DNA of 64,000 nucleotides. Source: Martelella mediterranea. Its GTDB lineage: Bacteria > Pseudomonadota > Alphaproteobacteria > Rhizobiales > Rhizobiaceae. The DNA is taken from positions 62,001-126,000 of the forward strand of contig NZ_SMAR01000008.1 in NCBI RefSeq assembly GCF_004342225.1, given 5' to 3'. The notes beneath the pieces were generated by a model. It saw only the letters and a list, made by a program, of their open reading frames with translations, was not told the DNA's origin and searched no databases. Below are positions 51,955 through 63,071 of this stretch, in pieces. The first letter of the stretch is position 1, and the number at the start of each line of letters is the position of its first letter. A program made the translations under genes and the position numbers.

Positions 51955-54930
51955 TCAGTGTTCAGAAGAACTGGAAGCCAGTGGCGAAATCCGCTTGAAA
52001 ACCGCCCGAACCCCGCCGGAGGTGTCGCGGATCAGCGCCTCCAGAGCTTTCACATCAGGGCAATCGCCCAGCCTGCACACCCGCTCCAGCAAGCCTGCCG
52101 GGGCGTTTTCCGGATCGAACCTTTCTGTCAGACATGCACGCGTCAACTGGGCTATATCTGTATAGAGTGACAACGCCTTTCGGCATGTTTCGATATCGCC
52201 CGCACTCATGACCTGCGCGCCATAGGTTGCAAGCACATCATCGGTGGAGAGTGGTTCAGCCTGTCCTGCCTTGACTGCATCCGGAGCCGCCAGATGACAA
52301 TACTGTGCAAGGAACTCGATATCGATCAATCCACCGGGAATAAGCTTCAGATCCCATATACTTTTTGCCGGTTTATCGCGTTCGATCCTGGCCCGCATGG
52401 ATGAAATGTCATCAATTAACTTCGGGCGCTCTCGCGGCAACGCCATGATTTCCTTGATCACAGCAGATGTATCGGCCATCAACGCTTCATCGCCACATAT
52501 CGGATGTGCACGGGACAAGGCCATGTGTTCCCACGTCCAGGCATCATTCCTTTGATATTTTTCAAAGGCGGATATCCGGGTCGCCAGTGGACCGGCATTC
52601 CCGGAAGGTCGCAAACGCATGTCGACTTCATAAAGCACACCTTCGGCTGTTGGTGCAGAAAGGGCAGCCACCAGCCTCTGGGTTAAACGCGCAAAATAGC
52701 GCGGCACTTCCAGCTGTTTGGGTCCTGAAGTCTGCCCCAGCGGATCGTCACAATCATAAAGAACAATGACATCAACATCCGAACCGGCAGTCAGTTCTCC
52801 GCTCCCGAGTTTGCCCATGGCAAGCACGGCAACACGCTGTCCATCTGCCTCGCCGTGGGCTGACTTCATTTCCCCCAAGACGCCATCGAGTGCTTCACCG
52901 ATCACCAGCGAGGCCAGTGTTGTAAAAGCCTTACCGGCAGCAAAACCATTAATCGCGCCCGTCATCAGCCGGATGCCAATCAAAAAGCGCTGTTCAGCTG
53001 CGAAAATGCGTAACCGATCTAACCGCTCTTCATAAAGCACAACCCCGCTCATAAAGGCATCAAGGCGGCGCGAAAGATATTCGCGCGTCGGCAACTCTGT
53101 CATCAAAGCCGGGTCAAGCATACCGTCGACAATATGGGCTCTGTCGGCAATGATCTCGGCCAGCCTTGGAGCCGCCGACATGATTTCGACGACGAGACGC
53201 AGCATTCCGATATTGTTTTTCAGGAGTGAGAACAACTGAACGCCTGCGGGCAGACCAGCAAGAAACCGGTCAAAGCGCGAAAAAGCTTCTTCAGCACGGC
53301 GGCTTTCACCAAAAGCTTTCAAGAGATCCGGCATGATTTCGGTTAACCGCTGGCGCGCCTTTGTTGATTGCGTGGAGCGATAGCGGCCGTAGTGCCAACT
53401 GCGCACGATCCGGGCGATATCGGCTGGCCGTTCAAACCCAAGGCCTTTGAGAGTTTCCAGCGTTCCCGGATCATCATCCTCACCAGTGAACACGAGATTT
53501 CCGGATTCACCGGAAAGTGTCGTCTCCCGTTCAAACAGACGGGCGTAGCGCCTCTCAACGGTGTGCAGAGCATGCAGCAAGGCGTTCGAGAAGGCTTCAT
53601 AGCTCTCATACCTGCTCATATGTGCAATGCGCAGGAGCTCGGCATCATCGTCGGGAAGAATGTGGCTTTGCTCATCGCGAACCATCTGAATACGATGTTC
53701 AATACTCCGAAGGAACCAGTAAGCGTCGGTCAGCTCTTCACAGGTTTTGGCATCGATCCAGCGCGCTTCGCGCAAGGCGTTGAGCGCATCGACGGTCCGC
53801 CGGCAGCGCAGCTGCGGCATGCGGCCACCGGCTATAAGTTGCTGGGTCTGCGCAAAAAACTCAATTTCCCGGATGCCACCCCGGCCGAGCTTCACATTGT
53901 GACCATTGACAGCAACAAGCCCAAATCCTTTGTGGGCGTGGATCTGCCGTTTGATGGAATGAATGTCGGAAATTGCCGCATAATCGAGGTACTTGCGGAA
54001 GATAAACGGCACCATTTCGCGCATGAAGGTTTCACCGGCTTTGAGATCGCCGGCGATGGGTCGCGCCTTGATAAAGGCTGCGCGTTCCCAGTTCTGACCG
54101 CGGCTTTCGTAATAAAGCAACGCCGCCTCAACCGGGATCGCCAGCGCTGTTGAACCCGGATCAGGCCTTAAGCGAAGGTCAGTACGAAAAACATAGCCGT
54201 CGCCTGTTCGCTCCTGAAGGATATGGACAAGACGACGCATCAGGCGCGGAAACAAGGATCGAACTCGATCACTGTCTTTGACGACTGGCGCTTCCGGCTC
54301 AAAGAACACGACGATATCGATGTCGGAAGAGTAATTCAGTTCGCACGCACCCAGCTTGCCCATACCAAGCACAACGACACCCGAAGCGTGAGATGGGTTC
54401 TTCATGTCCTGAAGCGCCAGATGACCTTCGGCCCCGGCTGAAAACAGAAGATGATCGACGGTCGCAGCGACTGAGGCTTCTGCAAAATCGCTCAGGAGTG
54501 CGGTCGTCTGCTCCGGCGAGCTCAATCCGGCGAGGTCAGCAAGGGCGGTCAGAAAAGCCACACGCCGCTTCGCCAGACGCAGCGTTTGCATGATCGCGCT
54601 GTCTGACCTTGGCGCCGTTTCATTGTCCTGTTTCCAGGAATTGCGCGCGATATCGATCTGCTGTTCCACTTGCGGGAGAAGAGGCTTGTCGACTTCATCG
54701 AGAAGCGCAGGAGACGCGCGAAAGCAGTCTGCAAGATAAGGCGATAATGAAAAGGCGGCAGCCAGAAACTGCGGCAACACTTCGGATGGCTTTTCCAACG
54801 CTTCGGGAAGCGCATGAGTTGATGCTGCGGCTACGATCTCGGCGAGGAAACGTTCAAAAACATCCTGATTTAAGGGATGCACAGGCACGTCACTGAGCGC
54901 CGAAAGATCAAGTTGCGCGAATTCTTTCAT
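51955..54930 (-). CDS. glnE: Bifunctional glutamine synthetase adenylyltransferase/deadenylase
   Basis: 991 residues. Two nucleotidyltransferase domains with GS-x-D type motifs: GACELNYSSDIDIVVFF (about residue 215; the de-adenylylating half) and GSGELTAGSDVDVIVLYD (about 720; adenylylating), separated by a helical regulatory region. It adds or removes AMP on glutamine synthetase in response to PII and glutamine. Start: ATG 54930 (MKEFAQLDLSAL) with a GGAGGAG 12 bases upstream; a longer reading to 54966 has no better site. It follows the two-component genes on the same strand. Confidence 0.95.
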   Translation of the reverse strand: MKEFAQLDLSALSDVPVHPLNQDVFERFLAEIVAAASTHALPEALEKPSEVLPQFLAAAFSLSPYLADCFRASPALLDEVDKPLLPQVEQQIDIARNSWKQDNETAPRSDSAIMQTLRLAKRRVAFLTALADLAGLSSPEQTTALLSDFAEASVAATVDHLLFSAGAEGHLALQDMKNPSHASGVVVLGMGKLGACELNYSSDIDIVVFFEPEAPVVKDSDRVRSLFPRLMRRLVHILQERTGDGYVFRTDLRLRPDPGSTALAIPVEAALLYYESRGQNWERAAFIKARPIAGDLKAGETFMREMVPFIFRKYLDYAAISDIHSIKRQIHAHKGFGLVAVNGHNVKLGRGGIREIEFFAQTQQLIAGGRMPQLRCRRTVDALNALREARWIDAKTCEELTDAYWFLRSIEHRIQMVRDEQSHILPDDDAELLRIAHMSRYESYEAFSNALLHALHTVERRYARLFERETTLSGESGNLVFTGEDDDPGTLETLKGLGFERPADIARIVRSWHYGRYRSTQSTKARQRLTEIMPDLLKAFGESRRAEEAFSRFDRFLAGLPAGVQLFSLLKNNIGMLRLVVEIMSAAPRLAEIIADRAHIVDGMLDPALMTELPTREYLSRRLDAFMSGVVLYEERLDRLRIFAAEQRFLIGIRLMTGAINGFAAGKAFTTLASLVIGEALDGVLGEMKSAHGEADGQRVAVLAMGKLGSGELTAGSDVDVIVLYDCDDPLGQTSGPKQLEVPRYFARLTQRLVAALSAPTAEGVLYEVDMRLRPSGNAGPLATRISAFEKYQRNDAWTWEHMALSRAHPICGDEALMADTSAVIKEIMALPRERPKLIDDISSMRARIERDKPAKSIWDLKLIPGGLIDIEFLAQYCHLAAPDAVKAGQAEPLSTDDVLATYGAQVMSAGDIETCRKALSLYTDIAQLTRACLTERFDPENAPAGLLERVCRLGDCPDVKALEALIRDTSGGVRAVFKRISPLASSSSEH

Positions 54931-55027
54931 GACCGGTCTCGCTCCTCCGTCCGTACCAAGCGTCATCGATCTGCATAAAGCGTTTCAAAGCCAATGCAAG
55001 CCGTCAACCGAGGAAGACAAATCAGCA

Positions 55028-56452
55028 TCAGGACTGTTTTGCCTCAGCGAGAGGAAAAGACAGAATCGCGGCGAGTCCATTCATATCCGGACAGTAATGC
55101 GCAGCCTCGGCCAACTCAAAATGACCTTGATGCATGCTCGCTACGGCCTCGACCAGAGAAAGTCCGAGACCGGTTCCTGGTTTTGAGCGGCTTTCATCAA
55201 GGCGAACGAAGCGCTTCTTGACATCATCCATCTGATCGGCCGGTATTCCGGGGCCATTGTCGGCGACAATGCAAAACGCCTGACCATTCTCACGTTTCAG
55301 CTGTAGGCAAATAACGCGTGTTTCTTCACCATCCGCCGCATATTTTATGGCATTGTCGAGAAGGTTGAACAATGCCTGACCGATGAGTTCACGGTTGCCG
55401 TTCACAACGATATCGGTGGCAAAGTCACACGAAAGCGTCAACCCTGCTTCCTCCGCAACGGGACCGTAAAGCTCGACGCTGTCTTCCACGATGGCAGAAA
55501 GACTAACCGGCGACATTTCGGCAGCGAGTGAGCCGGCCTCAACGCGCGAAATCATCAAAAGTGCGTTGAATGTGCGGATAAGCTGATCGGACTCAGCGAT
55601 GATGCCCTCCAGCGCTACCCGGCGCTCAGCCTCATCATCCATAATCGCCGCATCTGCAGCCTTGTTTCGCAGGCGGGTCAGCGGCGTTTTGAGGTCATGC
55701 GCAATATTATCAGAAACCTGCCTCAGTCCCTCATTGAGCTTCACAATCCGGTCAAGCATCTGATTGAGAGAATCCGAAAGCCGGTCGAATTCATCGCCTG
55801 ATCCGGTCACTGGCAGTCTTTGGCCAAGGTCACCGGCCATGATCCGAGCGCTGGCACGCGACATTCTATCCATGCGCTTGAGCGCGTTTCGACCGATCGC
55901 AAACCAGATGATCAGTGCGCCGACGCCCATAATCGAAAGCGCCAGCAACAAAGCCTGCCGCACCACAATATGAAGCCGCTCAGGATCACCAAGATCCCGG
56001 CCGATTAGAAGGCGCATGCCATTGTCGAGAACCATGACATAGCCGGTTGCGACATTCTGTCTGGATGGACGGTCTTCTTCGGCAAAACGCTCATAGCGAA
56101 AAGAACTGGGAACCCAGCCGGTATTGCCAATCACGCCGGGCTGAAGCGAGGCAACATTGCTGGCTAGGATTTCGCCCTGCGGACTTGCAAGAACATACAG
56201 GTTTGCCCCGGGCTGCCGTGCGCGTCGCTCGACGATATTGAACAGCTTGCGCACACCACCGGTGCTGAAAGCCAGATCGAGTTGCGCAATCTCCCGGTCG
56301 AGAGAATGGCGCATCTGACGCATAACAAGGCCCTCAGACACGGCTGTGACATAAAACACCATCACCACAGCGCAGAGGCCAAACAGCAGGATATAGACCG
56401 CCGAAAGCCGAACGGCCGTTGATTTGAACATAAGCCGCAAGCGGGCAATCAT
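55028..56452 (-). CDS. Two-component sensor histidine kinase (HAMP type)
   Basis: 474 residues. Two membrane helices (about 12-34 and 165-187) flank a periplasmic sensor; then HAMP (about 188-240), DHp (NIAHDLKTPLTRLRNKA, about 250) and an ATPase domain (N box LFNLLDNAIKYA, G1 DNGPGIP, G2 GTGLGLSLV). It starts 9 bp after the regulator gene, so the two form a pair. Its position next to degP, as in related genomes, suggests an envelope or metal stress signal, but the ligand is unknown. All catalytic residues are present. Confidence 0.93.
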   Translation of the reverse strand: MIARLRLMFKSTAVRLSAVYILLFGLCAVVMVFYVTAVSEGLVMRQMRHSLDREIAQLDLAFSTGGVRKLFNIVERRARQPGANLYVLASPQGEILASNVASLQPGVIGNTGWVPSSFRYERFAEEDRPSRQNVATGYVMVLDNGMRLLIGRDLGDPERLHIVVRQALLLALSIMGVGALIIWFAIGRNALKRMDRMSRASARIMAGDLGQRLPVTGSGDEFDRLSDSLNQMLDRIVKLNEGLRQVSDNIAHDLKTPLTRLRNKAADAAIMDDEAERRVALEGIIAESDQLIRTFNALLMISRVEAGSLAAEMSPVSLSAIVEDSVELYGPVAEEAGLTLSCDFATDIVVNGNRELIGQALFNLLDNAIKYAADGEETRVICLQLKRENGQAFCIVADNGPGIPADQMDDVKKRFVRLDESRSKPGTGLGLSLVEAVASMHQGHFELAEAAHYCPDMNGLAAILSFPLAEAKQS

Positions 56453-56461
56453 CAGATTCTG

Positions 56462-57205
56462 CTATCCATCATCTTTGATCATATAGCCGGAGCCACGGAT
56501 TGTTTTTAGCAATGGCTTATCGAAATCCTTCTCGATCTTCGAGCGCAGCCGGGATACATGAACGTCAATCACATTCGTCTGAGGATCAAAATGATAGTCC
56601 CAGACATTTTCCAGCAGCATGGTACGGGTAACGACTTGCCCGGCATTTTTCATAAGATATTCGAGAAGACGATATTCGCGGGGCTGAAGCGTAATTTCAC
56701 GACCAGCGCGGCGAACTTCATGCGACAGGCGGTCGAGCTCAAGATCGCCAACACGATAGACCATATCCTGATCAGGCGTGCCCTTGCGGCGGCCAAGCAC
56801 TTCAACCCGGGCCAGGAGTTCACTGAACGCGTATGGTTTCGGCAGATAATCGTCACCGCCTGCGCGCAAACCTGCAACACGATCATCAACCTGGCCAAGT
56901 GCGGACAGTATCAGGACAGGCGTATGGACACCGCGCGCCCTTAGAGCAGATATGACGGAGATACCGTCCCGTCGCGGCAACATCCTGTCGACAACGAGAA
57001 CGTCATACTCATATTCCGACGCCATAAACAGACCACTCTCGCCATCACCGGCATGCTCACAGGCAATACCAGCTTCGCGAAAAGCCTTGGTCAGATAGGC
57101 CGCAGCCTCCAGATCATCTTCAATCACAAGAATACGCATACTGGCGACACTATCGCCTTTGGGATCATACGCACAAGCTGGAGTATTGGTTTGTTCCACG
57201 GGCAT
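56462..57205 (-). CDS. OmpR family response regulator
   Basis: Receiver domain MRILVIEDDLEAAAYLTKAF with the phospho-acceptor in DVLVVDRMLPRRDG, the switch Thr replaced by Ser (VLILSALG) and Lys in LPKPY; then a winged-helix domain ending LKTIRGSGYMIK. Two starts compete. The ATG at 57205 has GGAG seven bases upstream but adds 22 residues of unconserved sequence (MPVEQTNTPACAYDPKG), and its ribosome site is only a few bases past the degP terminator. The ATG at 57139 gives the normal 225-residue protein but has no clear site. I keep the longer reading as the outer limit. Confidence 0.92.
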   Translation of the reverse strand: MPVEQTNTPACAYDPKGDSVASMRILVIEDDLEAAAYLTKAFREAGIACEHAGDGESGLFMASEYEYDVLVVDRMLPRRDGISVISALRARGVHTPVLILSALGQVDDRVAGLRAGGDDYLPKPYAFSELLARVEVLGRRKGTPDQDMVYRVGDLELDRLSHEVRRAGREITLQPREYRLLEYLMKNAGQVVTRTMLLENVWDYHFDPQTNVIDVHVSRLRSKIEKDFDKPLLKTIRGSGYMIKDDG

Positions 57206-57220
57206 TTTGACACTCCGGTC

Positions 57221-57249
57221 AAAAAAAGGCGCGCCAATTGCGCGCCTTT
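57221..57249 (-). terminator. Strong terminator after degP, just before the regulator gene
   Basis: Read leftwards: stem AAAGGCGCGC / GCGCGCCTTT with a 5-nt loop, then seven T (57227-57221). It separates degP from the response-regulator gene, whose ribosome site begins only about 5 bases beyond the T-tract. Confidence 0.85.
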
Positions 57250-57267
57250 GTCTGTCTTCTCAAATTA

Positions 57268-58806
57268 TCACTCTTCGCTTCCCGAACCGTTCGACGTCGG
57301 CAAAGCGGTGAACATATTGCCATTTTCGGTTTCCACTTGGAAAAGGGCCTGTGAGCGACCATTTTCAGCGGCAGCCTTCACCTGATTAAGAACATCATCG
57401 GCCGAAGAAACATCTTTATTATTGACACTCAGGATCTTCTGCCCCTGGCTCAAGCCCTTGGCGGCAGCATCCGAATTTGGATCAACAGCTGTGATGACAA
57501 CACCTCTGCCATCGTCTGCAGGCTGCACCTCAAAGCCCAGCTGCTCCATCAGCGCGCTTTGGGCGGCAGCACCACCATTGCCTTCAGCAGCCGCAAGTTC
57601 ATCCTCGCTGGGGAAGTCACCCAACTTCACGTTGATCGTCTGTGATTTCCCGTCACGCCAGACTGAAAGCTCGACTTCCTGTCCCGGGTCCATCATGCCA
57701 ATCTTGCGGGAAAGTGCGCGGGCATCTTCAACCACTTCACCGTTCACAGCCGTGATCACATCGCCTTGCTGCAGTCCGGCTTTGGCACCGGGGCTGTCAG
57801 CGGTCGGCTCCGAAATCAAGGCGCCTTCAGCCTTGGCCAGGCCTATTGATTCGGCGATATCCTTCGTCACTGGCTGGATCCGAACACCAAGCCAGCCGCG
57901 CTGAACCTGCCCATCATCAATGAGGTCAGCGACAATATCCTGTGCCAGATGCGACGGGATCGCAAACGCAATACCGACATTGCCACCGGACGGTGAGAAA
58001 ATCGCAGTGTTAATACCCACAACCTCACCATTCAGGTTAAAGTCAGGGCCACCGGAGTTCCCGTGGTTAACAGCCGCATCGATCTGGATGTAGTCATCAT
58101 AAGGACCAGAAGCGATATCCCGCCCCATAGCCGAGACGATACCCGCCGTAACGGTTCCCCCCAGCCCAAAAGGGTTACCGACAGCAACGACCCAGTCACC
58201 GACACGAAGATTGGTGTCATCAGCAAACTTTACATAGGTAAAGTCTTCGTCGGCATCGACCTTGAGAACCGCAAGGTCAGTGCGCGGATCTGTTCCGATC
58301 AGCTTGGCATCGTGCTCGGAGCCATCATCCATGACGACGGAGAATTTGTCTCCTTCGCTCACCACGTGGTTATTGGTAACAAGGTAGCCATCTTTGGACA
58401 CGAAAAAGCCTGAGCCCTGTGCAATCGGACGAGGACGGCCCTTTCTTTCCGGCGGTTTTGCAGGCGGATTAGGCGCACCAAAATCCTTGAAGAAACGTTT
58501 CAGCGGATGATCATCAGGAAGATTGTCAAAACCTCGTCCGCCGAAACCAAATCCGAAGTTCTGATCATTCTGCGCGACTGGCTGCATGTCACTTTCGACC
58601 ACAACAGAGACAACAGCAGGCGAGACGGCATCTACGACATCGGCAAAACCGGGAACTTCAGGCGCCTGAACATGAACCGGGTCGGCGAACGCAGGCGCCA
58701 CTGCGAGCGGGGCCCCAGCGGAAAACAGTACGGCGGCCATGCCGACAGCTGCAGAGGCTTTCAAAACGGGCTTGAGCTTATTCTGTCCAACGGACTGATC
58801 AAACAT
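57268..58806 (-). CDS. degP: Periplasmic serine protease/chaperone DegP (HtrA)
   Basis: 512 residues. Signal peptide about 1-41 (cleavage after APAFA). The trypsin-like domain has H147 (TNNHVVS), D177 (RTDLAVL) and S251 (HGNSGGP), and is followed by two PDZ domains (about 275-370 and 410-505). It degrades misfolded periplasmic proteins and acts as a chaperone at low temperature; in Brucella and other intracellular bacteria it protects against oxidative stress. I use the ATG at 58806 with AAAAGGT upstream rather than the in-frame ATG at 58833. Two-component genes follow on the same strand, ccmH precedes. Confidence 0.96.
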   Translation of the reverse strand: MFDQSVGQNKLKPVLKASAAVGMAAVLFSAGAPLAVAPAFADPVHVQAPEVPGFADVVDAVSPAVVSVVVESDMQPVAQNDQNFGFGFGGRGFDNLPDDHPLKRFFKDFGAPNPPAKPPERKGRPRPIAQGSGFFVSKDGYLVTNNHVVSEGDKFSVVMDDGSEHDAKLIGTDPRTDLAVLKVDADEDFTYVKFADDTNLRVGDWVVAVGNPFGLGGTVTAGIVSAMGRDIASGPYDDYIQIDAAVNHGNSGGPDFNLNGEVVGINTAIFSPSGGNVGIAFAIPSHLAQDIVADLIDDGQVQRGWLGVRIQPVTKDIAESIGLAKAEGALISEPTADSPGAKAGLQQGDVITAVNGEVVEDARALSRKIGMMDPGQEVELSVWRDGKSQTINVKLGDFPSEDELAAAEGNGGAAAQSALMEQLGFEVQPADDGRGVVITAVDPNSDAAAKGLSQGQKILSVNNKDVSSADDVLNQVKAAAENGRSQALFQVETENGNMFTALPTSNGSGSEE

Positions 58807-58914
58807 CAGGTTTACCTTTTCCTTTAAGACCATTTCAGATCGTCGCTTTCAATCGGATAAAGGCAATATAGTTTGACTGACCTTACAGAAGACTGTCCGC
58901 AAGATGACGGATTG

Positions 58915-59379
58915 TTAATCCGCGTCGTTTTTTGATAACAAATGCTTGAGTTTTTCCTCTTCCTGTCGGCTGAGCGGCCTGTCCGGTGCATGCGCGGAAC
59001 GTAAAAACCGCCAGACGACGAGAGCCGCCAGTAAGAATAAAAGGATTGGTGCCCCCCATAGGAGAAGCGTTTTCGAACCAAACCTCGGCTTCAGAAGAAC
59101 GAACTCGCCGTATCGGGAAACAACATAATCGAGCACTTCACGATCAGTATCACCGGCCTTGATCCGCGCACGGACCAGCAGCCGCAGATCGCGTGCAAGT
59201 TCCGCATTCGATGCGTCAATTGACTGGTTCTGGCAGACCATACAACGCAGTTCTGCTGAAAGCGCACGGGCACGCGCTTCCTGTTCGGGGTTATCCAGAA
59301 CCTCGTCCGGATTCACTGCGAAGGCTGAAAATGCGGTCAGAAAAACCAATAGTCCGGCAGCGACAAAACGCCTTATCAT
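58915..59379 (-). CDS. ccmH: Cytochrome c maturation protein CcmH (CycL)
   Basis: 154 residues: signal/anchor helix (about 5-22), a thioredoxin-like reducing domain with the [11 protein letters not shown] motif (Cys pair) and a C-terminal helix (about 103-125). It holds apocytochrome c CXXCH sites in reduced form for heme ligation in the periplasm. The gene overlaps ccmF by 4 bases (ATGA), so ccmIEFH are translationally coupled. It is the last ccm gene before degP. Confidence 0.96.
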   Translation of the reverse strand: MIRRFVAAGLLVFLTAFSAFAVNPDEVLDNPEQEARARALSAELRCMVCQNQSIDASNAELARDLRLLVRARIKAGDTDREVLDYVVSRYGEFVLLKPRFGSKTLLLWGAPILLFLLAALVVWRFLRSAHAPDRPLSRQEEEKLKHLLSKNDAD

Positions 59380-61370
59380 CCAGCTGCCTCCGCGGCCCGC
59401 TGAACACGAGAGGTCTTGTTATTCCGCGCAGGCGCGCCAATTCGCAAGCGACGATCGGTCAGAGAGACGAAGCCGCCAACCGCCATAAAAACGCCGCCAA
59501 GCCATATGCAGAGAATAAAAGGCTTCCACCAGATACGTACGATCTGAGCACCGGACTGACTTTCATCGCCAAGCGAAACATAGAGCTGGCTGAGACCGAA
59601 GGTCATGATGCCCGCTTCTGTTGTCGGCGTATTATCGGCCAGATAAACACGTTTTGCAGAAGCAACTTCACCCACGGACGCACCATCTCGGGCGACTGAG
59701 AAAGTGCCGAGATCGTCGACATAATTGGCGCCACGAACCGATGTCTGCCCCTCATAGGTCAGTTGATACCCACCAGCCTCCACCTGCATTCCCGGTGTCA
59801 TTTCAAGCACAGTTTCGGTTTCGTAGAGTGAAACGGCCACAACGCCCAGCACACATACGCCCATTCCAAAATGCGCCAGTGCTGTGCCAAAGGCGGATCG
59901 AGGAAGACCTTTCAGGCGCGGCCAGGCTTTGGAAAATGGAACTCGCCCGAAACCAGAGCGAAAGCGAAGGTCCGTGAGCGCACCAAAAATAAGGTAAAAT
60001 CCCAGCGCGATACCAAAGACAGCAAGAACCGGTCCGCCAGAGTGCAGGTAGACGAAAACACCACCACAAACGAGCGCGAGAAAAGCCGCAATCATTAACC
60101 GCTCAGAAGCCGCTTTCAGGTCTCCGCGCTTCCAGGAAAGCATTGGCCCGAATGGAACAGCAAGCAGAAGTGGGATCATCAAAACGCCGAAGGTGAGATT
60201 AAAAAACGGCGCTCCGACGGAAATCTTGTCTCCGGTGAGTGTTTCCAGAAGCAGCGGGTAGAGCGTGCCAACCAGGACTGTCCCGGTCGCAACTGTTAAA
60301 ACCAGATTATTAAAGACAAGCGCGCCTTCACGTGAAATCGGAGAGAACAATCCACCGGCCTTCAGGAGAGGAGCACGCCAGGCAAAAAGCGCAAGCGAAC
60401 CACCGATAAACAAGGCGAGAATGGCGAGAATGAATACGCCACGGGTTGGGTCGGTGGCGAATGCGTGAACAGATGTCAGAACGCCAGACCGTACGAGGAA
60501 CGTTCCAAGCAATGACAGTGAGAAGGTGAGGATCGACAACAAAATGGTCCAGATCTTCAAAGCTTCGCGCTTTTCCATAACCAGTGCTGAATGCAGCAAG
60601 GCGGTTCCTGCCAACCACGGCATGAAGGAAGCATTCTCAACAGGATCCCAGAACCACCAGCCGCCCCAGCCGAGCTCGTAATAGGCCCAGTACGACCCCA
60701 TCGTAATCCCGGCGGTTAAAAAAGCCCATGCAAGCAGGGTCCACGGGCGAACCCAACGCGCCCAAGCCGCATCGATTTTACCGCTTATCAGCGCGGCAAC
60801 CGCAAATGAGAAACAGACAGAAAATCCGACATAGCCGAGATAAAGCAGGGGCGGATGAACTGCCAGTCCGACATCCTGTAAAATCGGATTGAGGTCACGC
60901 CCTTCCCCCGGAGCAGGAAAAAGCCGCTCAAACGGGTTGGAAGTCAACAGAATGAAAAGCAGAAACGCCGTCGCTATGAGAGCCTGAACCGACAACACAT
61001 TAGCCCTCAGTTCGGCAGGAAGGTTCTTGCCAAACGCTGCAACAAGCGCACTGAACAGGGTCAGGATCAGCAGCCAGAGCATCATCGATCCCTCATGATT
61101 GCCCCAGACACCTGAAAACTTGTAGATCAACGGCATCAGTGAGTGAGAATTGGCCCAGACGTTGCGCACTGAAAAGTCTGAAACAATGTAACTTCTGGTC
61201 AAGGCAGCAAAAGAAAATGCAACGAGGCCGAACAAAACCAGTGTTCCGCTGACGCCGACAGCCATCAGCGGTCTGCTTTCACGTTTTGCTCCGATGAACG
61301 GGACTATGGCCGTTACCGCAGCAGTCGCCAAAGCCAGTAAAAGCGCTAAAAGCCCCAGCTCAACAATCAC
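59376..61370 (-). CDS. ccmF: Cytochrome c heme lyase subunit CcmF (CycK)
   Basis: 664 residues with about 15 membrane helices. The tryptophan-rich heme-handling motif is [19 protein letters not shown] near residue 236, and four conserved His lie in the surrounding helices. Together with CcmH and CcmI it attaches heme to apocytochrome c at the outer face of the inner membrane. It overlaps ccmE by 4 bases and ccmH by 4 bases. Confidence 0.97.
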   Translation of the reverse strand: MIVELGLLALLLALATAAVTAIVPFIGAKRESRPLMAVGVSGTLVLFGLVAFSFAALTRSYIVSDFSVRNVWANSHSLMPLIYKFSGVWGNHEGSMMLWLLILTLFSALVAAFGKNLPAELRANVLSVQALIATAFLLFILLTSNPFERLFPAPGEGRDLNPILQDVGLAVHPPLLYLGYVGFSVCFSFAVAALISGKIDAAWARWVRPWTLLAWAFLTAGITMGSYWAYYELGWGGWWFWDPVENASFMPWLAGTALLHSALVMEKREALKIWTILLSILTFSLSLLGTFLVRSGVLTSVHAFATDPTRGVFILAILALFIGGSLALFAWRAPLLKAGGLFSPISREGALVFNNLVLTVATGTVLVGTLYPLLLETLTGDKISVGAPFFNLTFGVLMIPLLLAVPFGPMLSWKRGDLKAASERLMIAAFLALVCGGVFVYLHSGGPVLAVFGIALGFYLIFGALTDLRFRSGFGRVPFSKAWPRLKGLPRSAFGTALAHFGMGVCVLGVVAVSLYETETVLEMTPGMQVEAGGYQLTYEGQTSVRGANYVDDLGTFSVARDGASVGEVASAKRVYLADNTPTTEAGIMTFGLSQLYVSLGDESQSGAQIVRIWWKPFILCIWLGGVFMAVGGFVSLTDRRLRIGAPARNNKTSRVQRAAEAAG

Positions 61371-61819
61371 GGCTGCTTACCCCCCGTGTCTTCCCAGACG
61401 CCTTCTTCCTTGAGCCGGTCAGCAACCTCTTTCGGCATATAATTCTCATCGTGTTTCGCCAGAACGCTGTCGGCAATAAAAGGTCCGCCATCTGTTTCAA
61501 ATCGTCCTTCGGTTACCACACCCTGCCCCTCGCGAAACAGATCCGGCAATATTCCAGCGTACCGCACTTCAACGCTTCCATTGCCATCTGTCACAGCAAA
61601 TTGCACTTCCGTACCATTTCCACGAATGACCGAACCGTTTTCCACGAGACCACCGAGCCGGATACGGGTTTGCGGTTCAACAGGCTTTGTCACCAGATCG
61701 GATGGCATATAGAAATAGGAAACCGTCCTGCTCAACGCGAACATCACAAGCAGCACAGCAACTGCAATAAATCCCACACCGCCAGCAATTACGGTCAGTC
61801 GTTTTTGTTTACGGCTCAT
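61367..61819 (-). CDS. ccmE: Cytochrome c-type biogenesis heme chaperone CcmE (CycJ)
   Basis: 150 residues: a single N-terminal membrane helix (about 9-30) and a periplasmic OB-fold. The heme-binding His lies in AKHDENYMP near residue 122. It carries heme from CcmC to CcmF. Overlaps of 4 bases with ccmI upstream and ccmF downstream show the genes are one coupled unit. Confidence 0.97.
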   Translation of the reverse strand: MSRKQKRLTVIAGGVGFIAVAVLLVMFALSRTVSYFYMPSDLVTKPVEPQTRIRLGGLVENGSVIRGNGTEVQFAVTDGNGSVEVRYAGILPDLFREGQGVVTEGRFETDGGPFIADSVLAKHDENYMPKEVADRLKEEGVWEDTGGKQP

Positions 61820-62997
61820 GGCTGCTCCCCGGAGATACCGAGCTGACCGGCGAAGCCGGACAGGCGTGAAATCGCTTCACTATCGTTTTGGAACACCTGC
61901 ATGGCCTCCTCCAGAGCATCGTTCGCTTTCTGCTCTTGCCCAAGCACGGCATAAGAGCGGATAAGCTGCATCCAGCCTTCCAGGTCATTGGGGTTTTCTG
62001 CGAGTCGGGCTGCTAAGCCGTCAACCATACCCCTGATCATATCGTCGCGTTCTGACTGTGAAAGGGACTGAGCATTTTCAACTGCCTCGGCATCCGGGCC
62101 TGTGGCAGGCCGCCCGTCTTCAACGAGACGGGCCTGATTTCGTTCGATATGCAGATTGACCGTCTCAATCCAGGGCGCATCAACGGGAGCCTGCGCACGC
62201 AGCGCTTTGAAACGCTCCAGCGCTTCTGCATATTGACCGGACTGCTCGGCTGCCAATGCGATATAGTACGCGGCTCGCGGATCAGGTGGATCCAATGCAT
62301 CAGCACGCCGGAAAACCTCAAGCGCTTCGTCGGTGACAATACCCGATGATTCGGTGACAATCACCTCTCCCAGACCAACAAGCAGGTCCGCATCCGGACC
62401 GAGGATTCTGAGTGCGTTTACATAGGCATTCCGTGCTGCTTCAAGACGCATCTGACGTGCATAGATCGGTGCCAGCAGCTGCCATCCACGTCCATCGTCC
62501 GGATTTTCCGCAAGATGACGTTCGACACGCGAAATAAGAACCGGCAGATCAGGATTGTCGGAATCAATACGCTGAGAAAGCGGTTGATCGCGCGCTAAAG
62601 GTGATCCGATGAGCGGATAGGCGATTCCGGCGACAATAAAAACCAGAACGATCGTTCCCGCAGTCAGCCATCGTGCCCGGACAGTGTTCAAATGCTGATC
62701 TGCAGGATCTCGCAAAAGACCTCCGGCCGATTGCGGACGGTCCTTTTCTGAAGCAATCAGACGACGCGCGATCTCTGCACGGGCAGCCTGAAAAGATGCA
62801 TCATCAATTCGTCCATCAGACCTGTCACGCTCAAGCTCCCTTAGCTGATCGCGATAAACGTCGCCACCGCGTGCTTCCGGCTGTTCAGAAACATCTCGTG
62901 TGCGCAGAACAAGCGGAAGAATCACGGCAAAAGATACCGCGAACGTGACAATGATGGCTAAAACAACAAAACCCATTTTGCTGTCGTAAGCGACCAT
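61816..62997 (-). CDS. ccmI: Cytochrome c biogenesis protein CcmI (CycH)
   Basis: About 393 residues. Two N-terminal membrane helices (near 8-30 and 98-118) enclose a cytoplasmic leucine-rich segment, and the C-terminal half has tetratricopeptide repeats that bind the apocytochrome tail in the periplasm. I start at the ATG at 62997 ([14 protein letters not shown]), with GGAAAAA ahead; the ATG at 62976 (MGFVVLAII) is nearly as good, and the in-frame reading to 63057 is unlikely. It is the first gene of ccmIEFH, following the lipoprotein. Confidence 0.93.
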   Translation of the reverse strand: MVAYDSKMGFVVLAIIVTFAVSFAVILPLVLRTRDVSEQPEARGGDVYRDQLRELERDRSDGRIDDASFQAARAEIARRLIASEKDRPQSAGGLLRDPADQHLNTVRARWLTAGTIVLVFIVAGIAYPLIGSPLARDQPLSQRIDSDNPDLPVLISRVERHLAENPDDGRGWQLLAPIYARQMRLEAARNAYVNALRILGPDADLLVGLGEVIVTESSGIVTDEALEVFRRADALDPPDPRAAYYIALAAEQSGQYAEALERFKALRAQAPVDAPWIETVNLHIERNQARLVEDGRPATGPDAEAVENAQSLSQSERDDMIRGMVDGLAARLAENPNDLEGWMQLIRSYAVLGQEQKANDALEEAMQVFQNDSEAISRLSGFAGQLGISGEQP

Positions 62998-63071
62998 GTC
63001 GATTTTTCCAACACACAAACGGTTCATTGATCTGTTTCTGCGCAAAATTCCGCACAATCAAATCAACGCCA

